64,000 nt of DNA, from contig NZ_DASSMH010000115.1 in NCBI RefSeq assembly GCF_035688975.1, positions 1 to 64,000 on the forward strand, given 5' to 3'. Below are positions 44,502-52,466 of this stretch, piece after piece (position 1 is the first letter of the stretch; each line of letters starts with the position of its first letter). The notes beneath the pieces were generated by a model, which searched no databases, was not told the DNA's origin, and was given only the letters and a program-made list of their open reading frames with translations. Origin of the DNA: CALMNV01 sp035688975. Its GTDB lineage: Bacteria; Actinomycetota; Actinomycetes; Actinomycetales; Dermatophilaceae. A program made the translations under genes and the position numbers.

Positions 44502-45845
44502 ATGGACAAGATCAACTCCGGCGACACCGCCTGGGTCCTGGTGAGCGCCGCTCTCGTGCTCTTCATGACCCCCGGTCTCGCCCTCTTCTACGGCGGCATG
44601 GTCAGGGCCAAGAGCGTCCTCAACATGATGATGATGAGCTTCATCGCCATGGGCACCATCTCGGTGGCCTGGGTGCTCTGGGGCTACAGCGAGGCCTTCG
44701 GCACCTCGCGGGGCGGGCTGGTGGGCAACCCGTTCGAGCACTTCGGACTCTCGGGGGTGATGAGCGCCGTCTACGGCACGATCCCGGGCCCGGCGTTCGT
44801 CGCCTTCCAGTCCGTCTTCGCCATCATCGCGGTCGCGCTCATCAGCGGTGCCATCGCCGACCGGGCCAAGTTCACCGCCTGGGCCGTCTTCAGCCTGGTC
44901 TGGGCCACCATCGTCTACTTCCCCGTCGCGCACTGGGTCTTCGCCTTCGACGGCTTCGCGGCCGAGACGGGTGGCTGGATCGCGAACACCGTCAAGGCCG
45001 TCGACTTCGCCGGCGGCACGGCCATCCACATCAACGCCGGCGCTGCCGGACTGGCTCTCGCCCTCGTCCTCGGCAAGCGCATCGGTTTCGGCGCCGAGCC
45101 GATGCGCCCCCACAACCTCACGCTCGTCATGGTCGGCGCCGGCATCCTGTGGTTCGGCTGGTTCGGCTTCAACGCCGGCTCGGCCCTCGGTGCGGGATCG
45201 CTCGCCTCCGGCGTGTGGGTCAACACCCTCGCCGCCACCGGCGCCGCGATGCTCGGCTGGCTCGTGGTGGAGAAGCTGCGCGACGGTCACCCGACGTCGC
45301 TGGGTGCGGCCTCCGGTGTCGTCGCGGGGCTCGTCGCCATCACCCCCGCGTGCTCGACGCTGACACCGGCCGGCTCCGTCGTCCTCGGGATCGTCGCGGG
45401 CGCCCTGTGCGCCCTCGCCGTCGGCCTGAAGTTCCGCCTCGGCTTCGACGACTCGCTCGACGTCGTGGGCGTCCACCTCGTCGGCGGCCTCGTCGGCACC
45501 CTCGCCATCGGCTTCCTCGCCTCCAAGCAGAACAGCCCGATCGGTGCCGAGCTCGGCGTGGACGGTCTCTTCTACGGCGGCGGCCTCGACCAGCTGTGGC
45601 GCCAGGCCGTGGGCGCGTTCGCGGTGCTCGTCTTCTCCTTCGTCGCGACCTACGTCATCGGGCTCGCCATCCAGAAGTCGATGGGCTTCCGAGTCGACCG
45701 CGACGCCGAGAACCTGGGCGTCGACCTCACCGAGCACGCGGAGACGGCATACGATCTCGTGGCTCGCGGGGGACGGCTCACGCCGCACGGTCTGCACGCC
45801 TCGTCCGTCGAGGCCACCATCTCGTCCACAGGAGCAAGCTCATGA
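44502..45845 (+). CDS. amtB: ammonium transporter
   Basis: Amt/Rh-family channel of 447 residues with about 11 membrane spans. GDTAWVLVSAALVLFMTPGLALFYGG opens the first span pair (residues 7-32). HWVFAFDGFA, the pore histidine region AGGTAIHINAGAAGLALAL and DVVGVHLVGGLVGTLAIG with the second pore histidine are visible. A cytosolic tail follows. The stop overlaps glnK as ATGA. Nitrogen control through the upstream GlnR-like boxes and through GlnK binding is expected. Confidence 0.97.
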   Translation: MDKINSGDTAWVLVSAALVLFMTPGLALFYGGMVRAKSVLNMMMMSFIAMGTISVAWVLWGYSEAFGTSRGGLVGNPFEHFGLSGVMSAVYGTIPGPAFVAFQSVFAIIAVALISGAIADRAKFTAWAVFSLVWATIVYFPVAHWVFAFDGFAAETGGWIANTVKAVDFAGGTAIHINAGAAGLALALVLGKRIGFGAEPMRPHNLTLVMVGAGILWFGWFGFNAGSALGAGSLASGVWVNTLAATGAAMLGWLVVEKLRDGHPTSLGAASGVVAGLVAITPACSTLTPAGSVVLGIVAGALCALAVGLKFRLGFDDSLDVVGVHLVGGLVGTLAIGFLASKQNSPIGAELGVDGLFYGGGLDQLWRQAVGAFAVLVFSFVATYVIGLAIQKSMGFRVDRDAENLGVDLTEHAETAYDLVARGGRLTPHGLHASSVEATISSTGASS

Positions 45846-46180
45846 AGCTCATCACCGCGATCATCAAGCCCCACCAGCTCGACGACGTGAAGGAGGCCCT
45901 GGAGGCCTTCGGCGTCGCCGGGATGACGGTCAGCGAGGCCAGCGGCTACGGCCGGCAGCGTGGCCACAGCGAGGTCTACCGAGGCGCCGAGTACACCGTC
46001 GACTTCGTGCCCAAGGTGCGCCTCGAGGTGCTGGTCGACGACATCGACAGCGCCGACGTCATCGACGTCATCCTCAAGGCGGCCCAGACGGGCCGCATCG
46101 GGGACGGCAAGATCTGGTCCGTCCCCGTCGACGAGGTCGTGCGCGTGCGCACGGGCGAGCGCGGGCCGGACGCGCTGTGA
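45842..46180 (+). CDS. glnK: nitrogen regulatory protein PII (GlnK)
   Basis: A 112-residue PII trimer subunit. MKLITAIIKPHQLDDVKEAL is the standard start. The T-loop YRGAEYTVDFVPK contains the modifiable tyrosine (about residue 51), and GRIGDGKIWSVPVDEVVRVRTGERG forms the ATP/2-oxoglutarate site. In actinobacteria this tyrosine is adenylylated by GlnD, encoded next. Senses nitrogen status and plugs AmtB. Overlaps amtB (ATGA) and glnD (GTGA). Confidence 0.97.
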   Translation: MKLITAIIKPHQLDDVKEALEAFGVAGMTVSEASGYGRQRGHSEVYRGAEYTVDFVPKVRLEVLVDDIDSADVIDVILKAAQTGRIGDGKIWSVPVDEVVRVRTGERGPDAL

Positions 46181-48567
46181 GCGAGCCGGCGAGGAACGCC
46201 GTGACGGATGTGACTGCCAGACGTCTCGACCTCGCCGGCACCCGCACGTTCGCGACGCCCGGCGCCGGTCCGATCCGGCGCCGGGCGTTGGCGGAGTTCG
46301 GGTTCGCGTGGCTCCGGGAGCTGTGGCGGGAGGCGTGCGCGGGGCGTCGGCACGAGGGCGTCGCCCTCGCGGCGGTCGGGTCCCTCGCCCGCGGTGACAG
46401 CGGTCCCCTGAGCGACTACGACCTCGTCCTCGTCCACCACCCGCGCGGCCTGACGGGCAAGGAGGTCGGCGCCTTCGCCGACCGGCTCTGGTACCCGATC
46501 TGGGACGCGGGGGTCCGGCTCGACCACAGCGTGCGCACCGTCTCCGAGTGCCGCGCCGTCGCGTCGGAGGACCTCACGGCCGCCGTCGGGCTGCTCGACC
46601 TCACGCACGTGGCGGGCGACGCCGACGTCGTCAACGCGGCCCGCTCCACGGTGGCCCACGACTGGCGGGCCAACGCGCGGACCCGGCTCGGGGAGATCCA
46701 GGAGTCGGTGGCCGCGCGGCACGCCCGGCAGGGCGATCTCGCGCACCTCATCGAGCCCGACCTCAAGGAGGCGCGCGGGGGCCTGCGCGACATGTCCATC
46801 CTGCGCGCCCTGACGGCCGCCTGGCTGACCGACCGCCCGCACGGCGAGGTCGACTCGGCGCACGAGCGCGTCCTCGACGTCCGCGACGCCATCCACGTGG
46901 TCACCGGCCGGGGCAGGGACCGGCTGGCCCGCGAGGACCACGACGCGTGTGCGGCCCTGCTCGGCTACACCCACGCCGACGACCTCCTCACGGACCTGTC
47001 CACCTCGGCCCGCACAGTGGCGTATGCCGTCGACGGCACCCTCCGCCGGGCGATGCAGTCCCAGCGGGCACGTACCCTGCGCGTCGGTCCCCGGCGACCG
47101 CAGCTGGCGCCGCTCGGCTACGGGCTCTACCGGCACGACGGCGAGGCGGTGCTCGGCCCCTCGGCCGACGTCGCCTCCGACCCGGTCATCCCGCTGCGGG
47201 CGGCCGTCGTCGCGGCGCGCGGCTCGATCCCGCTCAGCCCCACCACCATCAGCAACCTCGCGGCCCGCTCCCCGCAGCTGCCGGAGCCCTGGCCGGAGGT
47301 GGCGCGCGCGCTCTTCGCCGATCTGCTCGCCTCGGGGCCGGGGCTGGTCACGGTGTGGGAGGGACTCGACCTCGCGGGCGTCGTCGAGCGCTGGATCCCC
47401 GAGTGGCGGGCGGTGCGCAGCCGTCCCCAACGCAACGCGGTGCACCGGCACACCGTGGACCGCCACCTCATCGAGACGGTCGTCACGGCGAGCGGCATGG
47501 TCCGCGACGTCGCGCGTCCGGACCTGCTCGTCCTCGCGGCCCTGCTCCACGACATCGGGAAGGTCCCCGGCTCGCAGGACCATTCGGCGACCGGGGGCGA
47601 CCTGGCGGAGCGCATCCTGCGCCGGATGGGCCTCGAGGACGAGGACCGGGACGTCGTGGTGCGGCTCGTCCGCGGCCACCTCACGCTCATCGACCTCGCC
47701 ACCCGGCGGGACGCCGACGACCCGGCCACCATCGCGGAGCTGACCCGGGCCGTCGGTGGCTCGGTCCAGACCCTGGACCTGCTGCGCGCGCTCACCGAGG
47801 CCGACGCCTCGGCCGCCGGCCCCAAGGCGTGGAGCGACTGGCGGGCCGGGCTGGTGCAGCGTCTCTACCTGCGCTGCCGCACCGCGCTCATCTCCACCCC
47901 CTCAGACAAGGAGCGGTTCCCCATGGAAGCCCAGGAGGCGTTCGCCGTGAGCGAGCGCGCTCTCGAGCACGTCGCCAACGGCGAGCCCCACGTCACCGTC
48001 ACCTCGATGGGCGGCGCGCACCGCGTGGACATCGTCGACCGTGACCGCGGCGGGCTGTTCGCCGACACGGCGGGCCTGCTCGCGGCCCACGGCTTCCTCG
48101 TCCGCTCGGCCATCGTGCGCACCGTCGACGGCCTGGCGGTCAACGAATGGTGGGTCGACTCGCCCGGTGGCGAGACGCCGCTGCCCGACATCCTGGCGCG
48201 CGACCTCGTGCGGGTGGCCGCCGGTGACCGCGGCCCGCTCGGCCGGCTGCAGCGGCGCAAGGCCTCCACGGCGACCCGCAGCCCGTCCTCCGGCTCCCCG
48301 GACCAGGCCCGCGCCATGGTCATCAGCAGCGCCTCGCAGACCGCCACGGTCATCGAGGTCAGGGCCACCGACCGGCCCGGGCTCCTGCAGGACATCGGGA
48401 TCACGCTGGCCCGGGCGAGCCTGTCGATCCGTTCGGCCCACATCGCGACGTATGCCGGTCAGACCCTAGACACGTTCTACGTGACCGAGTACGGCGGCGG
48501 CCCGCTCGACCCGGCCCGCGCCGCCCAGGCCGTGGCGATGATCATCGACACCTGCGACGCGGCCTGA
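46177..48567 (+). CDS. glnD: PII nucleotidyltransferase/deadenylylase GlnD
   Basis: Bifunctional PII-modifying enzyme of 796 residues. The N-terminal nucleotidyltransferase motif GSLARGDSGPLSDYDL is at about 67-82. A GlnD linker domain follows, then an HD phosphohydrolase domain (VLAALLHDIGKVPGSQDHS) near residue 450. Two C-terminal ACT domains (VDIVDRDRGGLFADTAGLL; VIEVRATDRPGLLQDIGITL) sense glutamine. The GTG overlaps the glnK stop as GTGA; GTG 46201, with GAGGA upstream, is an alternative. Last gene of the nitrogen operon. Confidence 0.95.
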   Translation: MSEPARNAVTDVTARRLDLAGTRTFATPGAGPIRRRALAEFGFAWLRELWREACAGRRHEGVALAAVGSLARGDSGPLSDYDLVLVHHPRGLTGKEVGAFADRLWYPIWDAGVRLDHSVRTVSECRAVASEDLTAAVGLLDLTHVAGDADVVNAARSTVAHDWRANARTRLGEIQESVAARHARQGDLAHLIEPDLKEARGGLRDMSILRALTAAWLTDRPHGEVDSAHERVLDVRDAIHVVTGRGRDRLAREDHDACAALLGYTHADDLLTDLSTSARTVAYAVDGTLRRAMQSQRARTLRVGPRRPQLAPLGYGLYRHDGEAVLGPSADVASDPVIPLRAAVVAARGSIPLSPTTISNLAARSPQLPEPWPEVARALFADLLASGPGLVTVWEGLDLAGVVERWIPEWRAVRSRPQRNAVHRHTVDRHLIETVVTASGMVRDVARPDLLVLAALLHDIGKVPGSQDHSATGGDLAERILRRMGLEDEDRDVVVRLVRGHLTLIDLATRRDADDPATIAELTRAVGGSVQTLDLLRALTEADASAAGPKAWSDWRAGLVQRLYLRCRTALISTPSDKERFPMEAQEAFAVSERALEHVANGEPHVTVTSMGGAHRVDIVDRDRGGLFADTAGLLAAHGFLVRSAIVRTVDGLAVNEWWVDSPGGETPLPDILARDLVRVAAGDRGPLGRLQRRKASTATRSPSSGSPDQARAMVISSASQTATVIEVRATDRPGLLQDIGITLARASLSIRSAHIATYAGQTLDTFYVTEYGGGPLDPARAAQAVAMIIDTCDAA

Positions 48568-48586
48568 GCGCGGGCGCCGGCCGGCG

Positions 48587-49057
48587 TCACGACGACCCGG
48601 ACGCCGTGCCGCCCGCGCGCAGCTCGGCCAGGGCCGACTCCTTCGCCGCGCTGAATCGCTCGCCCAGGTCACCCAGCTGCTGGTTGGTCGCCGCCTCGGC
48701 GAACCGGGGCAGGATGTCCTGCTCCTCCTCCTCGACGTGGTGGCGAACCTCGCCGATCAGCGCGGCGATGAGCCCGTCGGCCCCGGGCTCGTCCGGGTCC
48801 ATCGCGAGCAGCTGCTGCAGCGTCTCCTCGACGTGCTGGTGCTCGGCGAGCCCGTCGTCGACGTCCTGCGCCTCGTCGGGCGCGATGGACTTGATCGCCG
48901 GGTAGACCACCTGCTCCTCGGCCTTCGAGTGCGGGACGAGCAGCTCGGCGACCTGCTCCAGCAGGGCCTTGATGTCGCCCTTCTCGGACTCGAGCTTCTT
49001 GAACACCGACTCGAGCCTGCGGTGGTCTTCCTTGATGAGCGTGACGACGCCAGCCAT
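48587..49057 (-). CDS. hemerythrin-domain protein
   Basis: A 156-residue four-helix hemerythrin/HHE protein. Ligand positions are visible in KEDHRRLE, VPHSKAEEQVVYP, AEHQHVEETLQ and RHHVEEEEQDILP, consistent with a diiron site binding O2 or NO or sensing redox state. The ATG (MAGVVTLIKEDH) has AAGGAA upstream; extension to 49216 is not supported. Convergent with glnD and divergent from ffh. A single-gene unit; the physiological ligand is unknown. Confidence 0.9.
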   Translation of the reverse strand: MAGVVTLIKEDHRRLESVFKKLESEKGDIKALLEQVAELLVPHSKAEEQVVYPAIKSIAPDEAQDVDDGLAEHQHVEETLQQLLAMDPDEPGADGLIAALIGEVRHHVEEEEQDILPRFAEAATNQQLGDLGERFSAAKESALAELRAGGTASGSS

Positions 49058-49187
49058 GTCGTTCCTTCCGGTGGGTCGTGCCGTGGTGGGCACAGGGGCG
49101 GGGCCGCACGTCCGCGGCCCTCCGGCGGGGCGTACCCCCGCGCGGGCCGGTTCTACCCCCGGTCGCGGCCCGAGGGGAGCACGGAGC

Positions 49188-49218
49188 GGCATACGGAGCG
49201 GCATACGGACCGGCATAC
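49188..49218. repeat. three GGCATAC words in exact 12-bp register
   Basis: GGCATAC at 49188, 49200 and 49212, each followed by GGASC, in the 218-bp gap between the hemerythrin and ffh genes, 46 bp before the ffh -10 hexamer. Confidence 0.95.
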
Positions 49219-49275
49219 GGACCGGGTGTGAACCGGCCGACTCGGACGGTCACGGCGAGCGGCTAAAGTTGCCGG

Positions 49276-50892
49276 GTGTTCGCATCCCTGTCTGACCGGC
49301 TGACCGCCACCTTCAAGAACCTGCGGGGCAAGGGCCGCCTGACGGAGTCCGACGTCAACTCGACGGTCCGCGACATCCGGATGGCCCTGCTCGAGGCCGA
49401 CGTGGCGCTGCCCGTCGTCAAGCGCTTCACCGCCCGGGTCCGGGAGCGGGCGCTCGGCGCGGAGGTCAGCCAGGCGCTCAACCCGGCGCAGCAGGTCGTC
49501 AAGATCGTCCAGGACGAGCTCGTCGGCATCCTCGGCGGGCGGACCCGCCCGATCGAGCTGGCCAAGCAGCCGCCGACGGTGATCATGCTCGCCGGACTGC
49601 AGGGCTCCGGCAAGACGACGCTCGCCGGCAAGCTCGGCAGGTGGCTCAAGGACCAGGGCCACACCCCGATCCTCGTCGCCGCCGACCTGCAACGCCCCAA
49701 CGCCGTGACCCAGCTCGAGGTCGTCGCCGAGCGTGCGGGCGTGGCGGTCTTCGCGCCGGAGCGGGGCAACGTCGGCGGCCACGACGCCGTGCTGACCTCG
49801 GGCGAGGGCACGCACTCCTTCGGCGACCCGGTCGCGGTGGCTCGGATGGGCGTGGCGCAGGCGCGGGCGCGGCAGCACGACGTCGTCATCGTCGACACGG
49901 CGGGCCGGCTCGCGGTGGACGCCAACCTCATGCAGCAGGCGGCCGACATCCGCGCCGCCATCGAGCCGGACGAGGTCCTCTTCGTCATCGACGCCATGAT
50001 CGGCCAGGCGGCCGTCGACACGGCCCACGCCTTCCAGGAGGGCGTCGCGTTCACCGGTGTCGTGCTCACCAAGCTCGACGGCGACGCCCGTGGCGGTGCG
50101 GCGCTGTCGGTGGCGGAGATCACCCAGCGGCCCATCATGTTCGCGTCGACAGGCGAGAAGGTCACCGACTTCGAGGTCTTCCACCCGGACCGGATGGCGA
50201 GCCGCATCCTCGACATGGGTGACGTGCTCACCCTCATCGAGCAGGCCGAGAAGGCGTTCGACAAGCGCCACGCCGACGAGATGGCGCGCAAGTTCCTCGC
50301 CGAGGAGGACTTCACCTTCGAGGACTTCCTCCAGCAGATGAGCGCCATCAAGAAGATGGGCTCGCTCAAGGCGATGCTCAAGATGATGCCGGGCATGCAG
50401 CAGATGCGCGAGCAGCTCGACGCGTTCGACGACCGCGAGTTCGACCGCGTCGAGGCGATGGTCCGCTCGATGACGCCCTTCGAGCGCACCCATCCCAAGC
50501 AGATCAACGGCTCGCGCCGCGCCCGCATCGCCCGGGGTTCGGGTGTGACGGTGACCGACGTCAACCAGCTGCTCGAACGCTTCGGGCAGGCGCAGAAGAT
50601 GATGAAGTCGCTCGCTCGCGGTGGTGGCGCCGGGATCCCCGGTATGCCGTCCATCCCGGGTAGCGCCAAGCGCGGCAAGGCCCAGCCGCAGCGCAAGAAG
50701 AGCAAGAGCGGCAACCCCGCCAAGCGCGCCGCGGAGGAGCGCGCCCTGGCACAGCGGGCGGCTGACGGTCGCGCGAGCGCGGCGGCAGGGGCCTTCGGGC
50801 TGCCGAGCGGAGGTGCCGACGGCGGCGCGCCGCTGGAGCTGGACCCGGCGAACCTGCCCAAGGGCTTCGACAAGTTCCTCGGCGGCCGCTGA
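49276..50892 (+). CDS. ffh: signal recognition particle protein Ffh
   Basis: SRP54 GTPase, 538 residues. N domain, then G domain with GLQGSGKTTLAGKLG (about 106), DLQRPNAVTQL, DTAGRLAVD and TKLDGDARGG. The M domain contains the methionine-rich MGSLKAMLKMMPGMQQMREQ and the RNA-binding SRRARIARGSGVTVTDVN. A C-terminal tail of about 100 residues is Lys/Ala-rich. Between the DLQRP box and DTAGR there is a segment (GGHDAVLTSGEGTHSF) that looks like an insertion compared with other actinobacterial Ffh I recall. GTG is 6 nt after TAAAGT (49264-49269), so leaderless. Confidence 0.96.
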   Translation: MFASLSDRLTATFKNLRGKGRLTESDVNSTVRDIRMALLEADVALPVVKRFTARVRERALGAEVSQALNPAQQVVKIVQDELVGILGGRTRPIELAKQPPTVIMLAGLQGSGKTTLAGKLGRWLKDQGHTPILVAADLQRPNAVTQLEVVAERAGVAVFAPERGNVGGHDAVLTSGEGTHSFGDPVAVARMGVAQARARQHDVVIVDTAGRLAVDANLMQQAADIRAAIEPDEVLFVIDAMIGQAAVDTAHAFQEGVAFTGVVLTKLDGDARGGAALSVAEITQRPIMFASTGEKVTDFEVFHPDRMASRILDMGDVLTLIEQAEKAFDKRHADEMARKFLAEEDFTFEDFLQQMSAIKKMGSLKAMLKMMPGMQQMREQLDAFDDREFDRVEAMVRSMTPFERTHPKQINGSRRARIARGSGVTVTDVNQLLERFGQAQKMMKSLARGGGAGIPGMPSIPGSAKRGKAQPQRKKSKSGNPAKRAAEERALAQRAADGRASAAAGAFGLPSGGADGGAPLELDPANLPKGFDKFLGGR

Positions 50893-50921
50893 GGCAGGTC
50901 ACCACGACGAGCCCGTATGCC

Positions 50922-51076
50922 GCCGGGTGCTGCCCTCGCGACGTCGCCTGCCAGTTGATCCGCCAGTTGATCCGCCAGTAGATCAGTCGCCGATCAACGC
51001 GCAGATCAACTGGCGCCGGGTGCTGCCCTGACGACGTCGCCTGCCAGTTGATCCGCCAGGAGATCCGCCAGTTGAT
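50922..51076 (-). repeat. structured repeat, copy C (two cores in tandem)
   Basis: Opposite orientation to copies A, B and D. C1: core 50922-50949 then arms at 50950, 50962 and 50974 (last degenerate), no arm on the other side. C2: arms at 50993 (degenerate) and 51005, core 51015-51042, arms at 51043, 51055 (degenerate) and 51067. The two cores agree at 26 of 28 positions, so a local duplication is likely. It fills the first half of the 306-bp gap between ffh and the AbiEi-like gene. Confidence 0.88.
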
Positions 51077-51109
51077 CAGCCGTGGGCTGCGAACGCCCGA
51101 CACGCCTCT

Positions 51110-51199
51110 CTGTCCACAGGCTTCGCCCTCCATCGGCCTGTCCACAGGTGCGCACCCGCCCCGGAGAAGGCGGCCTCGAACTGGCCCACCCTGTGGACA
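51110..51199. promoter_or_regulatory. three DnaA-box-like sites upstream of the AbiEi-like gene
   Basis: CTGTCCACA at 51110-51118 and 51138-51146 and an inverted TGTGGACAT ending in the start codon (51192-51200); each differs from the actinobacterial box TTGTCCACA at one position. Confidence 0.45.
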
Positions 51200-52167
51200 T
51201 GGAACTACCCGACCTCCTTCGCGACCTCGTCCATGAGCAGAGCGGCCTCGTGACGCGCCGGCAACTGATCGAGGGCGGGGTGCCGCCCGCGATGATTCGC
51301 TGGCAGACCGGCCGTCGGTGGCGCTCCGTGCTGCCGGGGGTGATCCTGCTCGAGTCGTCGCTTCCCACGTGGGATCAGCGCCTTGTGGCCGCACTGCTCG
51401 CCGCCGGCCCGAGCTCGTGGCTGAGCGGGACCACCGCCGCCGCCTGGCACGGCTTGATGGACGGGCGTGAGCGGCTCCCTGTCCATGTCCTGGTGCCTTT
51501 CCCGAACCGCAGCCGGCGGATCGGATGGGTCTCCATCCGAGCGACCACCCTGACGAACGAGCGCCTCGTGCACCGCGGCCCGCTTCGCATCTCGTGCCGA
51601 CCGCGCGCCGTCGTCGACGCGGCAGCGCAGGCGCCGGACGAGGCAGCCGCGCGGGCGCTCGTCATCGCCGCAGTACAGGAGCGACTCGTGCGCGTGGACG
51701 ACGTGCAGCACTGGCTCGGCGTCCGCCGGCGCAACGGCACCCTGCGCCTCAAGGCCGCGGTTCGAGAGGCCGCCGCTGGAGCGTGGTCCGTGCCCGAGGC
51801 CGAGCTGGCGACGCTGGTGACACGCTCCCGGAGCCTGCCGCCGGTCTGGGCGAACCCCCAGCTGACCGACCAGGTGGGACGACCGCTCACGACACCGGAC
51901 CTGTGGTTCGATGATGTGGGCATGGCCGTCATGGTGCACTCCCGCCGCTTCCATGGCGGGCAGCTGGACTGGGAAGGCACCGTCGACGCCGACGAGGATC
52001 TACGAGCCGTCGGGATCGAGGTCGTCAGCGTCACGCCGTCGGCCATCGGACGGGAGCCGGCCAAGGTCATGGCCCGCATCGAGTCCGGCCATGCGCGGGC
52101 CGCGGCGCGTCCCCGACCCGAGGTCACTGCGGTGCCGCGCGACTTCCTCCGCAGGGCCAGCGGCTGA
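51199..52167 (+). CDS. AbiEi-like / DUF559-type accessory protein
   Basis: A 322-residue protein. The N-terminal region (LLRDLVHEQSGLVTRRQLIEGG) resembles the winged-helix AbiEi-antitoxin domain of type IV toxin-antitoxin proteins. The middle (SWLSGTTAAAWHGL, RPRAVVDAAAQ) follows the same family. The C-terminal part (TPDLWFDDVGMAVMVHSRRFHG) recalls DUF559/Vsr-like nuclease folds with an acidic residue before a strand. No toxin partner is adjacent. ATG start directly after a TGTGGAC site. Bracketed by oppositely oriented repeats C and D, so it looks like an inserted accessory unit in an otherwise core region. Confidence 0.7.
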   Translation: MELPDLLRDLVHEQSGLVTRRQLIEGGVPPAMIRWQTGRRWRSVLPGVILLESSLPTWDQRLVAALLAAGPSSWLSGTTAAAWHGLMDGRERLPVHVLVPFPNRSRRIGWVSIRATTLTNERLVHRGPLRISCRPRAVVDAAAQAPDEAAARALVIAAVQERLVRVDDVQHWLGVRRRNGTLRLKAAVREAAAGAWSVPEAELATLVTRSRSLPPVWANPQLTDQVGRPLTTPDLWFDDVGMAVMVHSRRFHGGQLDWEGTVDADEDLRAVGIEVVSVTPSAIGREPAKVMARIESGHARAAARPRPEVTAVPRDFLRRASG

Positions 52168-52184
52168 GTTCGGCCGCTCAGCCA

Positions 52185-52268
52185 ATCAACTGGCGGATCA
52201 ACTGGCGGGTGGTGTTGCCCTGGCAGCAGCGGGTGCCAGTTGATCGGCCAGTTGATCGGCCAGTTGAT
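52185..52268 (+). repeat. structured repeat, copy D (2 arms + core + 3 arms)
   Basis: Left arms ATCAACTGGC at 52185 and 52197, 28-nt core 52207-52234, right arms GCCAGTTGAT at 52235, 52247 and 52259. All arms are exact. It starts 18 bp after the AbiEi-like stop. Confidence 0.92.
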
Positions 52269-52274
52269 CGCGGG

Positions 52275-52446
52275 CCGGGGCGGGGCGGTCGCGTGGGTGG
52301 GGAAGGGGGCGGCCATCGCGGGCGGGGACGGGGCTGCCATCGCGGGCGGGGACGGGGCGGTCGCGTGGGCGGGACGGGGCGGCCATCGCGGGCGGGGACG
52401 GGGCGGCGGCGCGGGCGGGGACGGCCCTGCCATCGCGGGCGGGATC
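52275..52446. repeat. G-rich imperfect tandem repeat
   Basis: Runs of 3-5 G on the plus strand throughout, with GCCATCGCGGGCGGG recurring at 52312, 52336, 52382 and 52429. Potential G-quadruplex DNA directly upstream of the amidohydrolase promoter. No gene is seen here. Confidence 0.75.
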
Positions 52447-52466
52447 GGCTCGGTAGGGTCGGCAGC

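Noticed and set aside
50561..51394. Minus-strand frames reading INWRINW and similar peptides at the structured repeats
   Set aside because: These are translations of the 12-bp DNA arms; they overlap ffh or the AbiEi-like gene and have no independent start signals.
35867..52268. CRISPR array as an explanation for the tandem arms
   Set aside because: Repeat units are 12 bp with 2-bp spacers, inverted around a conserved core, and there are no cas genes.
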